Source: Pseudochelatococcus lubricantis
GTDB taxonomy: Bacteria > Pseudomonadota > Alphaproteobacteria > Rhizobiales > Beijerinckiaceae
Direction of reading: 5' to 3'
DNA: 33,589 nt
Assembly: GCF_042432495.1 (NCBI RefSeq)
Contig: NZ_JBHLXC010000005.1
Span: forward strand, 1-33,589
Part shown: piece after piece, positions 15,717-23,331 of the stretch
Layout: every line of letters starts with the position of its first letter
How positions within the stretch are numbered: position 1 is the stretch's first letter
Made by a program: the position numbers and the translations under genes
The notes under the pieces: generated by a model
Database searches by the model: none
The model's input: the letters and a program-made list of their open reading frames with translations, nothing else
What the model was told of the DNA's origin: nothing

Positions 15717-15782
15717 TGTGCCGAGGCATCTAGGCCCGCGGTCTCTGTGCCGGCGTGGAGTGTCCGATTCAGCCTTCCGGGA

Positions 15783-16280
15783 TCAGCAGGGCAATTGCTG
15801 TGCCGTGTGTCCGTCAGCGTCCGGCGACGGCAGGTGCGGATTGATGAAGCGCTCGCCGCGCACGAGTTCCGCTCCATTGCTCACGGCGACGCCGTATTCG
15901 AGATTTTCGGCGATGCGCCGTGCGCGTTCGAGAAAATGTTCGGCGGCGGCCGGCGGGCATACCTCGCGCGCCACGCTCTCGAACAACCGCAGCCAGTGGT
16001 CGAAATGGCGGGCGTCAACGGGCAGGTTCATGTGCTTCGGCATCGGCCGGCCGTGATAGCGCCCGCTCATCAGCGCGACCGACGACCAGAACAGGCGCAT
16101 CTGTGCCAAATGGATGTCCCAGTCAGCCACATGGGTGTTGAAGACCGGGCCCAGGACGGCATCTTCCCGCACGCGCGCATAAAACGCATCGACAAGACGC
16201 GCGATCATCGCGTCGTCGATTCCCGTCGCGGCCATGATTTCCGCCACGATCTGCGCCCTGCGCTCTGCCACATCCTCCAT
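15783..16280 (-). CDS. Group III truncated haemoglobin
   Basis: The 165-residue protein is a 2/2 globin of group III (Ctb/trHbP type), likely a haem protein handling oxygen or nitric oxide in the cytoplasm. By alignment in mind to Campylobacter Ctb, Tyr34 in FYARV is B10, His57 in DIHLAQ is E7-like, and His83 in PKHMNLP is the proximal F8 ligand. The following HFDHWLRLF helix carries the group's conserved tryptophan. I set the start at ATG 16280 with AAAGGGA upstream; a longer reading adds residues without globin similarity. It converges on the PhnA-domain gene with a 66-base gap. Confidence 0.92.
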   Translation of the reverse strand: MEDVAERRAQIVAEIMAATGIDDAMIARLVDAFYARVREDAVLGPVFNTHVADWDIHLAQMRLFWSSVALMSGRYHGRPMPKHMNLPVDARHFDHWLRLFESVAREVCPPAAAEHFLERARRIAENLEYGVAVSNGAELVRGERFINPHLPSPDADGHTAQQLPC

Positions 16281-16681
16281 ACAACGCTTCCCTTTGAATG
16301 CGCCCCTGCCACTTGCATGGCTAACGATATACGCGAACGGCGGCGCGGCAAAGGTGTGGTGGTGTCGCAGCCCTTGTCGCGGCCTTCCGTCAGCATGGCG
16401 CAAGACGATCCGGCGGGACGCATCAGCCAGAATTGTTGACTTATGCTTCCGTTATGATAAAAAATAAAATACGCCATAAATCAAGGAGTTTATGAGCGGA
16501 TTATGACTTTCTGGAAAGAGAGGTTAAGTTTCAGGAAATTATTGAATTGAACTTAATTCTGTTACTGTTTGCTTGTTTTTTGTTTTGATTTACTAGTTTT
16601 TAGGGGTCTATTTCAGATAAGCCGTTTTCTCTCTACCGTTGTCTGAAGGGGCAGGTCGATCGTAAGGTCAGGGGCGGTGCG
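16281..16681. other. AT-rich intergenic stretch before the CesT-like gene
   Basis: From about 16440 the composition changes abruptly to AT-rich, with runs such as AAAAAATAAAAT and TTTTTTGTTTTG, against a GC-rich background. No supported gene is present. A small inverted repeat GAATT/AATTC lies near 16544-16559. The CesT-like promoter should be here, but I cannot pick it out with confidence. Confidence 0.6.
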
Positions 16682-17170
16682 ATGAGTGAGGTGCGGGTGG
16701 CGGTTTCTCTGGATGCAGAAGCGCTTCTTTCGGGTTTTGGTGCCTATGTCGGGTTGCCGGATCTGACATTCGGGGAGCGTGGCTTTGTCGGGCTGCTGTT
16801 CGACGACCATGCGCTCAATATCTTCTATGACGGCGCGCGCGATGCGTTCATGCTCTACGGTCCCGTCGGGCAAGTGCCGCCGTCTGTTGACGACGGGTTC
16901 TTTCGGCGTCTCGCGGTGAGCGCGCATTCCTCCGCGTTCGGCGGCGAGGGCGCGCTGACCTTTGACGAGGTGCACGGGCAGGTCATCTGGTCGGATCGCG
17001 TCCCTCTGTCGGGCCTGACGCAGGAGCGGTTTCAGGAAGCGCTGAAGGCTGCCGTCGACCGGATCGAATGGTTGAAAAGGTCGCCGTTCGATGTTCTGTT
17101 GCGCGGCGAGGGAACATCGGGGTCGCCGGTGAGCGACTTTTCGAAATCCGAGGGTGCCATGCGCATCTGA
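16682..17170 (+). CDS. CesT-family type III secretion chaperone-like protein
   Basis: The 162-residue acidic protein has the layout of CesT/Tir chaperones. An N-terminal helix with LLSGFGAYVGLPDL is followed by a strand region GLLFDDHALNIFYD and FMLYGPVGQVPPS. A helix FFRRLAVSAHSS, then GALTFDEVHGQVIWSDRVPLSGL and a C-terminal helix FQEALKAAVDRIEWLKR complete the fold. Such proteins bind the N-terminal part of type III effectors as dimers. No secretion apparatus lies in the window, and the gene sits alone in AT-rich DNA, which suggests horizontal gain. The GC-rich reading frame contrasts with its flanks. Family assignment is by pattern, not alignment; the partner effector is unknown. Confidence 0.65.
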   Translation: MSEVRVAVSLDAEALLSGFGAYVGLPDLTFGERGFVGLLFDDHALNIFYDGARDAFMLYGPVGQVPPSVDDGFFRRLAVSAHSSAFGGEGALTFDEVHGQVIWSDRVPLSGLTQERFQEALKAAVDRIEWLKRSPFDVLLRGEGTSGSPVSDFSKSEGAMRI

Positions 17171-17517
17171 ATAGATCGTTTGACTACAATGGTCTTCTGC
17201 TATAGATAAGAAATATATGGAGATTTTATCTTTTTGTAGCGGAAGATGTGCCATCGCGGATTTCAACGGTGGCTGTATTTTCCGCTCATGTAATTGTTTT
17301 TTCGGATTTCGCTGATGGGTAAATATGGTGCAATCCGTCGTTTTTGCTGCATGTTTTGTTTTTTGCTTTCTGTACGCAAGGCAAACGCGGAAGTAAGAGG
17401 TGGGTATTTCATGTGAGTTGGTTTTATGATGTTTTAATAATTAAAAAGTTGTCATTAGAGTTCTTTGCCAGTCAAGGGCGTTATTATCCGGTATTGGAAA
17501 AGTGGAGATATTGCCAG
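17171..17517. other. AT-rich gap with a candidate promoter and AT hairpin
   Basis: TTGACT (17180-17185) and TATAGA (17201-17206) are 15 bases apart, slightly short for a sigma70 promoter facing right. AGATAA (17204-17209) and TTATCT (17226-17231), followed by T5, could form a weak terminator for the CesT-like gene. The two readings overlap and cannot both be central. No gene is supported. Confidence 0.4.
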
Positions 17518-17727
17518 ATGTCGAGCATTGATATGGGCATAACACGGACGCTTATTTCTGTTTCTTCTCCCGCTGCTACTGAAACGCGGGGCACGGCATC
17601 CGGGCAAGTGGGGCGCGCTTTCGGCCGCAGCGTGAGGGTCAATGACGCTGCCCAGTTTCCGCCGCAGGCGCAGTCGGGTATCAGTCTCTCATCCGCATCC
17701 CGCATGGCTCCGGACAAGGCTGTCTGA
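17518..17727 (+). CDS. Small unrecognised ORF downstream of the CesT-like gene
   Basis: A 69-codon frame from ATG 17518, with GGAG about 11 bases upstream; the same frame stays open back to 17344. The product begins MSSIDMGITRTLISVSSP and is rich in Ser, Thr and Ala. It has no hydrophobic segment and no domain I know. A Ser/Thr-rich unstructured N-terminus next to a CesT-type chaperone is what a type III substrate looks like. However, the product is very short and could be an effector remnant, an unrelated small protein, or not a gene at all. Composition moves from AT-rich to GC-rich within it. Confidence 0.3.
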   Translation: MSSIDMGITRTLISVSSPAATETRGTASGQVGRAFGRSVRVNDAAQFPPQAQSGISLSSASRMAPDKAV

Positions 17728-17949
17728 AGGACGCGCGGTTATCGGCTATCTGGCGTCCGGTGACGCACGCTGTTCCCGGGGACGTTGAACCGATAAGTGA
17801 ATGCCGCTTTCGGGAAAGGGTTTTGTACAATCAAACGGATGGCGCAGCCGCGAAACTTCGTTTCCTGCTCGCCGCTCCGATCCGTTTGTTCAAGCCATCT
17901 GGTTTCAGGCTGCCGCACCGGCGGGGTATGCGTTCTCTCTCGCGCGTTG

Positions 17950-18150
17950 TTACACGGCCGGCGCGTTGTCGTATCCGGCGGCCTTGACGGCCCGCGACAC
18001 TGCCTGCGGGTCGACTGTCGTCTCGATGGCGACCGTCTTGGCCGCGAGGTCGGCCGTCACTTTCGCCTGCGGGTCGATGCTCTTCACCGCTTTTTCGATC
18101 GTCGCGGCGCAGCCCTCGCAGTTCATTTTCGGCACTTTCAACGTCGGCAT
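17950..18150 (-). CDS. copZ: Copper chaperone (HMA domain, CopZ-like)
   Basis: The 66-residue protein is a single heavy-metal-associated domain with the metal loop M-N-C-E-G-C (Cys11 and Cys14) near its start and a ferredoxin-like beta-alpha-beta pattern ending AVKAAGYDNA. It should carry Cu(I) to CopA in the cytoplasm. The ATG at 18150 has AAGGAG eight bases upstream; a TTG two codons earlier is less likely. It is divergent from copA, and its promoter carries the left CueR-type operator (18190-18213). A 9-bp inverted repeat (17832-17840 with 17880-17888) downstream could help end its transcript, but this is weak. Confidence 0.88.
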   Translation of the reverse strand: MPTLKVPKMNCEGCAATIEKAVKSIDPQAKVTADLAAKTVAIETTVDPQAVSRAVKAAGYDNAPAV

Positions 18151-18182
18151 CCTCAATCTCCTTCATTCGAATCGCCATAGAC

Positions 18183-18213
18183 AGCATCCACCTTCCCATG
18201 ATGGCAAGGTCAA
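18183..18213 (-). promoter_or_regulatory. copZ promoter with CueR-type operator
   Basis: On the minus strand TTGACC (18213-18208) is followed by a 19-bp spacer and GATGCT (18188-18183). The spacer holds the dyad ACCTTGCC-n5-GGGAAGGT. An over-long spacer with an ACCTT/AAGGT dyad inside it is the mark of MerR-family (CueR) activated promoters. It drives copZ. Confidence 0.82.
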
Positions 18214-18237
18214 CATGGATTCGAGCAGGAGCCGCGC

Positions 18238-18268
18238 TTGACCTTGCCATCATGGGAAGGTCTATTGA
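18238..18268 (+). promoter_or_regulatory. copA promoter with CueR-type operator
   Basis: TTGACC (18238-18243), a 19-bp spacer, then TATTGA (18263-18268). The spacer holds the same dyad as the copZ promoter. The 24-bp block 18238-18261 is the exact reverse complement of 18190-18213, so copA and copZ should be induced together by copper. Confidence 0.87.
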
Positions 18269-18304
18269 AGCGAACGATGTTTCCGTCGTTCGAGGTGCGT
18301 TATC

Positions 18305-20818
18305 ATGTCCCAGTCCGTATCCCGCCCCGCCGGCTCCGATGCCCGCTCCGTGCCCGCGCGTCGCGAACCGCTGCAACTGGCGATCGAAGGGATGAGCTGC
18401 GCGTCGTGCGTGTCGCGGGTGGAGAATGCGATCAGGTCGGCGCCGGGCGTTGCCGGTGCGAGTGCCAGCTTGGCGACGGAGCGGGCCACCGTCGCGTTTT
18501 CCGGCGCGCCCGACGTGCCGGCCATCATCGGCGCGGTGCAGGCGGCGGGCTATGACGTGCGGCGCGAGACGCTGGAGTTCTCCATCGCCGGCATGAGTTG
18601 CGCGTCGTGCGTGCTGCGCGTTGAGAGCGCTATCAGGGACGTGCCGGGCGTGATCGCGGCTTCCGTGAATCTTGCCACCGAACGCGCCAGCGTTACCGTT
18701 GCCGTGGGTGCCGTCGCGCCCGGCGCCATCGAGGCGGCGATCCGCCGCGCCGGCTATGAGGCCCATATCCACGCCGCCGAGGACAGCACCGACCGCGAAC
18801 GTGCGGCGCGCGCCGCCGAGATCGCGGCGCTCGGGCGCGATGTGGCTCTCGCCGCCGCGCTCACCCTGCCGGTGTTCGTGGCGGAGATGGGCGGCCATCT
18901 CGTTCCGGCTTTCCACCACTGGATCGCAGGCATGCTCGGGCCGTGGAACTGGTACAGCCAGTTCGTCCTGACGACGCTGGTGCTGTTCGGCCCAGGCCGG
19001 CGCTTTTTCGTCAAGGGCGTCCCGGCGCTGCTGCGGGGCGCGCCCGATATGAACGCGCTCGTTGCCGTGGGCACGGCTTCGGCGTGGGCATTTTCGGTTG
19101 TCGCGACTTTCCTGCCCGGCCTGCTGCCGACAGGCACCGTTCATGTCTATTATGAAGCAGCGGCAGTGATCGTTACGCTGATCCTGATCGGCCGCTATCT
19201 GGAGGCGCGCGCCAGGGGCCGCACCAGCGAGGCTATCCGCCGGCTCGTCGGCCTGCAGCCGAAGACGGCGCACGTGTTGCGCGGCGGGGCTGCCGTGGAG
19301 GTCGCCATCGGCGACGTCATGCCCGGCGATGTCGTTGTGGTGCGGCCCGGCGAGCGGGTCGCGGTCGACGGCGAGGTGGTCGAGGGGGCGTCCTTTGTCG
19401 ATGAATCGATGATTACCGGTGAGCCGGTGCCGGTCGAGAAGGGCGTCGGCGCCGCCGTGGTGGGGGGCACTGTCAACCGCACCGGCAGCTTCTCTTTCCG
19501 CGCGACGCGGGTGGGGGCGGAGACCGTCCTCGCCCAGATCATCCGCCTTGTGGAGACGGCGCAGGGCGCCAAGCTGCCGGTGCAGGCGCTGGTGGACCGG
19601 ATCACCGCCTGGTTCGTGCCGGCCGTGTTTGTGGCGGCGGCGCTCACCTTCGCGGTGTGGCTCATCTTCGGCCCCGCGCCATCGCTCACGTTCGCGCTGG
19701 TCAACGCGGTGGCCGTGCTGATTATCGCCTGCCCCTGCGCCATGGGGCTCGCAACGCCGACCTCCATCATGGTCGGCACGGGAAGGGCGGCGGAACTCGG
19801 CGTGCTGTTCCGCAAGGGGGAGGCCCTGCAGCGGCTGCGCGAGGCGTCGGTGATCGCCGTCGACAAGACCGGCACGCTCACGGCCGGCCAGCCGGAACTG
19901 ACCGATTTCGCGGTGCGGGATGGTTTCGCCGAAGACACGGTACTGGCGCTCGTCGCCGCTGTCGAGGCCCGCTCCGAACATCCCATCGCGCAGGCGATCG
20001 TCGCGGCGGCGGCGGCGCGCGGGCTGGCGGCGGTGACGCTGGACACTTTCGAGGCCGTCCCGGGCTATGGCGTCACCGGCACGGCGCGCGGCGCGCGGGT
20101 GGATGTCGGCGCGGACCGTTTCATGCAGAAACTCGGCATCGATCCCACTCCCTTCGCCGACGAGGCGGTCCGGCTCGGCGGGGAGGGCAAGACGCCGCTC
20201 TACGCCGCCGTCGACGGGCGTCTCGCCGCCGTCGTCGCGGTCGCCGATCCGCTCAGGCCGACGACGCTGCCCGCCATCCGGGCGTTGCACGACATGGGGC
20301 TGAAGGTCGCCATGGTCACCGGCGACAACCGCCGTACAGCCGAGGCCATCGCCAGGCGCCTCGGCATCGACACCGTGGAGGCGGAGGTGTTGCCGGAGGG
20401 CAAGGTCGATGTCGTCCGCCGCCTGTCCGCGCAGGGTGCACGGCTCGCCTTCGTGGGCGACGGCATCAATGATGCGCCGGCGCTGGCGGCGGCGGACGTC
20501 GGCATCGCCGTGGGGACGGGCACGGACGTCGCCATCGAAAGCGCGGACGTTGTGCTGATGTCGGGCGATCTGCGCGGCGTGGTCAACGCCATCGCGCTAT
20601 CACGGGCGACGATGCGCAACATCGGCCAGAACCTGTTCTGGGCCTTTGCCTACAATGCCGCGCTTATTCCAGTGGCGGCGGGCGTGCTCTATCCGGTCAA
20701 CGGCACGCTGTTGTCGCCGATGCTGGCGGCAGGGGCGATGGCGCTGTCCAGCGTGTTCGTGCTCACCAACGCGCTGCGTCTGCGCCGCTTCCGTGGGCCG
20801 ATGGAGATGGCGGCATGA
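18305..20818 (+). CDS. copA: Cu(I)-exporting P1B-type ATPase CopA
   Basis: Inner-membrane pump that expels Cu(I) to the periplasm. The 837-residue protein has two N-terminal HMA domains, each with GMSCASC (Cys32/Cys35 and Cys99/Cys102). Paired N-terminal membrane helices follow (about 175-260). Visible ATPase motifs are the actuator loop MITGEP, the metal-site motif Cys476-Pro-Cys478, the phosphorylation motif DKTGTLT (Asp520), SEHPIA in the nucleotide domain, and GDGINDAPAL (718-727). The final membrane pair ends near residue 828. CPC plus double HMA marks the copper (P1B-1) subgroup. The start has GAGGTG upstream. cueR overlaps its stop, giving a copA-cueR operon opposite copZ. Confidence 0.97.
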   Translation: MSQSVSRPAGSDARSVPARREPLQLAIEGMSCASCVSRVENAIRSAPGVAGASASLATERATVAFSGAPDVPAIIGAVQAAGYDVRRETLEFSIAGMSCASCVLRVESAIRDVPGVIAASVNLATERASVTVAVGAVAPGAIEAAIRRAGYEAHIHAAEDSTDRERAARAAEIAALGRDVALAAALTLPVFVAEMGGHLVPAFHHWIAGMLGPWNWYSQFVLTTLVLFGPGRRFFVKGVPALLRGAPDMNALVAVGTASAWAFSVVATFLPGLLPTGTVHVYYEAAAVIVTLILIGRYLEARARGRTSEAIRRLVGLQPKTAHVLRGGAAVEVAIGDVMPGDVVVVRPGERVAVDGEVVEGASFVDESMITGEPVPVEKGVGAAVVGGTVNRTGSFSFRATRVGAETVLAQIIRLVETAQGAKLPVQALVDRITAWFVPAVFVAAALTFAVWLIFGPAPSLTFALVNAVAVLIIACPCAMGLATPTSIMVGTGRAAELGVLFRKGEALQRLREASVIAVDKTGTLTAGQPELTDFAVRDGFAEDTVLALVAAVEARSEHPIAQAIVAAAAARGLAAVTLDTFEAVPGYGVTGTARGARVDVGADRFMQKLGIDPTPFADEAVRLGGEGKTPLYAAVDGRLAAVVAVADPLRPTTLPAIRALHDMGLKVAMVTGDNRRTAEAIARRLGIDTVEAEVLPEGKVDVVRRLSAQGARLAFVGDGINDAPALAAADVGIAVGTGTDVAIESADVVLMSGDLRGVVNAIALSRATMRNIGQNLFWAFAYNAALIPVAAGVLYPVNGTLLSPMLAAGAMALSSVFVLTNALRLRRFRGPMEMAA

Positions 20819-21249
20819 ACATCGGCGAGGCGGCGCGGGCGTCCGGCGTATCGGCCAAGATGATCCGCTACTACGAGTCCATCGGCCTGATCGGCAGCGC
20901 CGTGCGCACGCAGGCGGGCTATCGCGTGTATGAGGAGGCGGACGTCCACACGTTGCGCTTCGTCCGTCGCGCGCGCGACCTCGGCTTCTCCGTGCCGCAG
21001 ATCGAGACGCTGCTCGCCCTGTGGCGGGATCGCTCGCGCGCCAGCGCGGACGTCAAGCAGGTGGCGCTCGCCCACATCGCCGAACTGGAGGCGCGCATGC
21101 GGCAACTGAAGCAGATGGCCGATACCCTGCGTCATCTGGCCGACAATTGCTGTGGCGACGGCCGCCCGCATTGCCCGATCATCGAGGAATTGTCGGAGGG
21201 CGCGGAGGCCGCGTCCAGCCGGTCCCCACATGCCTCCGCGCGCCGGTGA
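20815..21249 (+). CDS. cueR: Copper-responsive MerR-family regulator CueR
   Basis: Activates copper-efflux promoters by twisting their 19-bp spacers when Cu(I) binds. The 144-residue protein has the MerR winged helix (MNIGEAARASGVSAKMIRYYE, GYRVYEE), a long dimer helix (about 78-110) and a metal loop with Cys112 and Cys120. These sit at the same numbers as the Cu(I) ligands of E. coli CueR. An extra Cys113 lies beside the first. The ATG overlaps the copA stop. Its targets are very likely the two operators at 18183-18268, so it would regulate its own operon. Confidence 0.95.
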   Translation: MNIGEAARASGVSAKMIRYYESIGLIGSAVRTQAGYRVYEEADVHTLRFVRRARDLGFSVPQIETLLALWRDRSRASADVKQVALAHIAELEARMRQLKQMADTLRHLADNCCGDGRPHCPIIEELSEGAEAASSRSPHASARR

Positions 21250-21330
21250 GGCGCTGCCGCGCGTCGCGCCGCAACGGTTTCACGGCGCCCCGGCATGTGT
21301 CCGCGCGCACGCTCCTGGCCGGTAGCGCGC

Positions 21331-21370
21331 TTGACTCATGCTTGCGCTGCAATAATAACCAACCGGTTGG
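21331..21370 (+). promoter_or_regulatory. Promoter and palindromic operator of the TetR gene
   Basis: TTGACT (21331-21336) and TAATAA (21353-21358) are 16 bases apart. They are followed at once by the perfect palindrome CCAACCGGTTGG (21359-21370). An operator at the start point is typical of an autorepressed TetR gene. A three-codon frame, ATG TGG ACA TGA (21377-21388), ends exactly against the regulator's ATG. Confidence 0.7.
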
Positions 21371-21388
21371 AAATTAATGTGGACATGA

Positions 21389-22009
21389 ATGGCCCGGCAC
21401 AGGACAATCACGCGCGACCAGGTGCTCGACGCCGCGCGGGCCGTTGTCTTGCGCGACGGAGCGGGCCGGTTGACGCTTGAGGCGGTGGCGCGGCAGGCGG
21501 GCATCAGCAAGGCCAGCGTGCTCTACGATTTCAAGACGAAGCAGCAGCTTGTCGGCGCGCTGATCACCCGCGGCGTCGACAACCATTGCCGCAAGATCGA
21601 GGACCTGCGGGAGCGGCTGGGCTCCGCGTCGTCCGACTCGTGCATCCGCGCCCGGATCGAGGCAGTGCGGAACCTGTCGGAGGAGGACCGCGCCGTGGCG
21701 ACCGGCCTGTGTGCCGCGATGGCGCAGGATATCACGCTGCGCAAGCCCGTGCAGGCGCTTTACGCCTCCATCGTCGCGAGCCTGTGCGAGACGTCGGCGA
21801 GCCCGCGCGGCGCGCTGCTCGCCTTTCTGGCGACCGAGGGGCTGGCGCAGCTCGAACTGTTCGGCTTCCAGCCGTGGCAGGGCGAGGAGTGGGACCGGTT
21901 GCTGGCCGACATCGGCTGGCTGTCAACGCAGGTGCCGGGAGGTGCTGCGCTGCACCATTCACCCGAATCATCGCCAAAAGGTGTCCCCGGCGACAAGGAT
22001 GACGGCTAG
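21389..22009 (+). CDS. TetR-family regulator of the RND efflux genes
   Basis: The 206-residue protein has a TetR N-terminal DNA-binding domain (about 5-55), with ARAVVLRDGAGRLTLEAVARQAGISKASVLYDFKTKQQL. A divergent helical ligand domain follows, ending in the FGFQPWQGEEWDRLLADIGWL region. The last 20 residues look disordered. It is 96 bases ahead of an RND adaptor gene on the same strand and probably represses both itself and the pump, releasing on binding a pump substrate. The inducer is unknown. The ribosome site is weak, and a tiny upstream frame ends at the start codon. Confidence 0.9.
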   Translation: MARHRTITRDQVLDAARAVVLRDGAGRLTLEAVARQAGISKASVLYDFKTKQQLVGALITRGVDNHCRKIEDLRERLGSASSDSCIRARIEAVRNLSEEDRAVATGLCAAMAQDITLRKPVQALYASIVASLCETSASPRGALLAFLATEGLAQLELFGFQPWQGEEWDRLLADIGWLSTQVPGGAALHHSPESSPKGVPGDKDDG

Positions 22010-22105
22010 TCGCGTCCCGCGTTTTGTGGCACTACGGCGCGTCAGGCCGCCGGCTCGATCGTTTTTCGGCTTTGCGACATTCAGGATTAACGGCAGGAAT
22101 AGTGA

Positions 22106-23320
22106 ATGCAGATTTCATCCTCTCTACGTGCCCTTTTTGTCGGGATGTCCCTGCTGGCGACCCTGGGGGTTGCCGCCTGCTCTGACGAAAGCAACGGGCA
22201 GTCGGCCGGTGGCCGGCCGGCGATGCCGCCCTCGCAGGTCAGCGTGGTGACGGTGCAGGCCGAGGCCATTCCGATTACCAACGAACTGCCGGGCCGGATC
22301 ACGCCGACCCGCATCGCCGAGGTGCGCCCGCGCGTCTCCGGCATCGTCATCGAGCGCGTGTTCACGCAAGGCAGCAACGTGAAGGAAGGGGATGTGCTCT
22401 ACCGCATCGATCCGCAGCCCTTCCGCCTGCAGGTGGAGAGCGCGAAGGCGACGATGGCACGCGCCGAGGCGTCCCAGTTGCAGGCCCGCCAGCAGGCGGA
22501 CCGTGCCAAGGAACTGCAGGCGCGCAACGTCGCGAGCCAGCAGACGCTGGACAACAGCGTCGCGGCGCTGGCGCAGTCGAACGCGGATGTTGCCGCCGCC
22601 AAGGCCGCGCTTTCCACGGCCGAACTCAATCTGCAGTACGCGAACGTGACGGCGCCGATCAGCGGCCGCATCGGCCGCGCGCTGATCACGGAAGGGGCGC
22701 TCGTCGGCACGGGTGTGGGTGATGTGCTGGCCACCATTCAGCAGCTCGACCCGATCTATGCGGATTTCACGCAGTCCGTGAACGAGCTGCTGGATCTGCG
22801 CCGGGCCGCGCAGGCGGGCAGAATCGTCGGCGCGAACGAAACCGAGGCGCCCGTGCGGCTGCTCTACGACGACGGCACGCCCTACCGGCACATTGGCCGG
22901 CTGCTGTTCTCGGAGGCGACCGTCGACGCCACCACGGGCCAGGTGACGATGCGCGGCCAGTTCCCCAATCCGGACGGCGAACTGCTGCCGGGCATGTACG
23001 TGCGCATCCAGATCGAGCAGGGCGTGGAGCAGGATGCCATCGCCGTGCCGCAGCAGGCTCTGCAACGCGACACGGGCGGCCAGGCGCTGGTCTACGTGGT
23101 CGGCGCGAACAACGTCGTCGAGGTGCGCCCCGTCCGCGCCGGGCGCATCGTCGGCGAGCGCTGGGTGATCTCGGAAGGCCTGAAGCCGGGAGAAAAGGTC
23201 GTCGTCGAGGGCTTCCAGAAAATCCGTCCCGGCGCACCGGTCGCGCCGCAGGACTGGAAGCCGGGCGGTGCAACCGCAGCGGCGGCGGGCGCCCCTGCGG
23301 CCGCGAAGAGCGGCGAGTAA
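22106..23320 (+). CDS. RND efflux periplasmic adaptor lipoprotein (AcrA/MexA type)
   Basis: Membrane-fusion subunit linking the inner-membrane RND pump to an outer-membrane channel. The 404-residue protein has a lipoprotein signal ending in GVAAC, with Cys25 as the lipidation site. A beta-barrel/lipoyl region includes GRITPTRIAEVRPRVSGIV, and a coiled-coil hairpin spans roughly residues 100-165 (ARAEASQLQARQQADRAKEL). The lipoyl half-motif APISGRIGRALITEGALV follows, then the barrel and membrane-proximal domains. The tail is Ala-rich. It is 11 bases ahead of the pump gene. No TolC-type gene follows, so the channel must be encoded elsewhere. Confidence 0.95.
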   Translation: MQISSSLRALFVGMSLLATLGVAACSDESNGQSAGGRPAMPPSQVSVVTVQAEAIPITNELPGRITPTRIAEVRPRVSGIVIERVFTQGSNVKEGDVLYRIDPQPFRLQVESAKATMARAEASQLQARQQADRAKELQARNVASQQTLDNSVAALAQSNADVAAAKAALSTAELNLQYANVTAPISGRIGRALITEGALVGTGVGDVLATIQQLDPIYADFTQSVNELLDLRRAAQAGRIVGANETEAPVRLLYDDGTPYRHIGRLLFSEATVDATTGQVTMRGQFPNPDGELLPGMYVRIQIEQGVEQDAIAVPQQALQRDTGGQALVYVVGANNVVEVRPVRAGRIVGERWVISEGLKPGEKVVVEGFQKIRPGAPVAPQDWKPGGATAAAAGAPAAAKSGE

Positions 23321-23331
23321 GGAGCGTCCCC

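Noticed and set aside
17801..18241. Overlapping plus-strand frames of 75-146 codons across 17760-18241
   Set aside because: They run opposite copZ and through its promoter, with no motif. copZ explains this stretch.
17831..20290. An 819-codon minus-strand frame across copZ's region and copA
   Set aside because: It is Arg/His/Gly-rich shadow of copA codons, overlaps copZ in another frame and would cross both CueR promoters.
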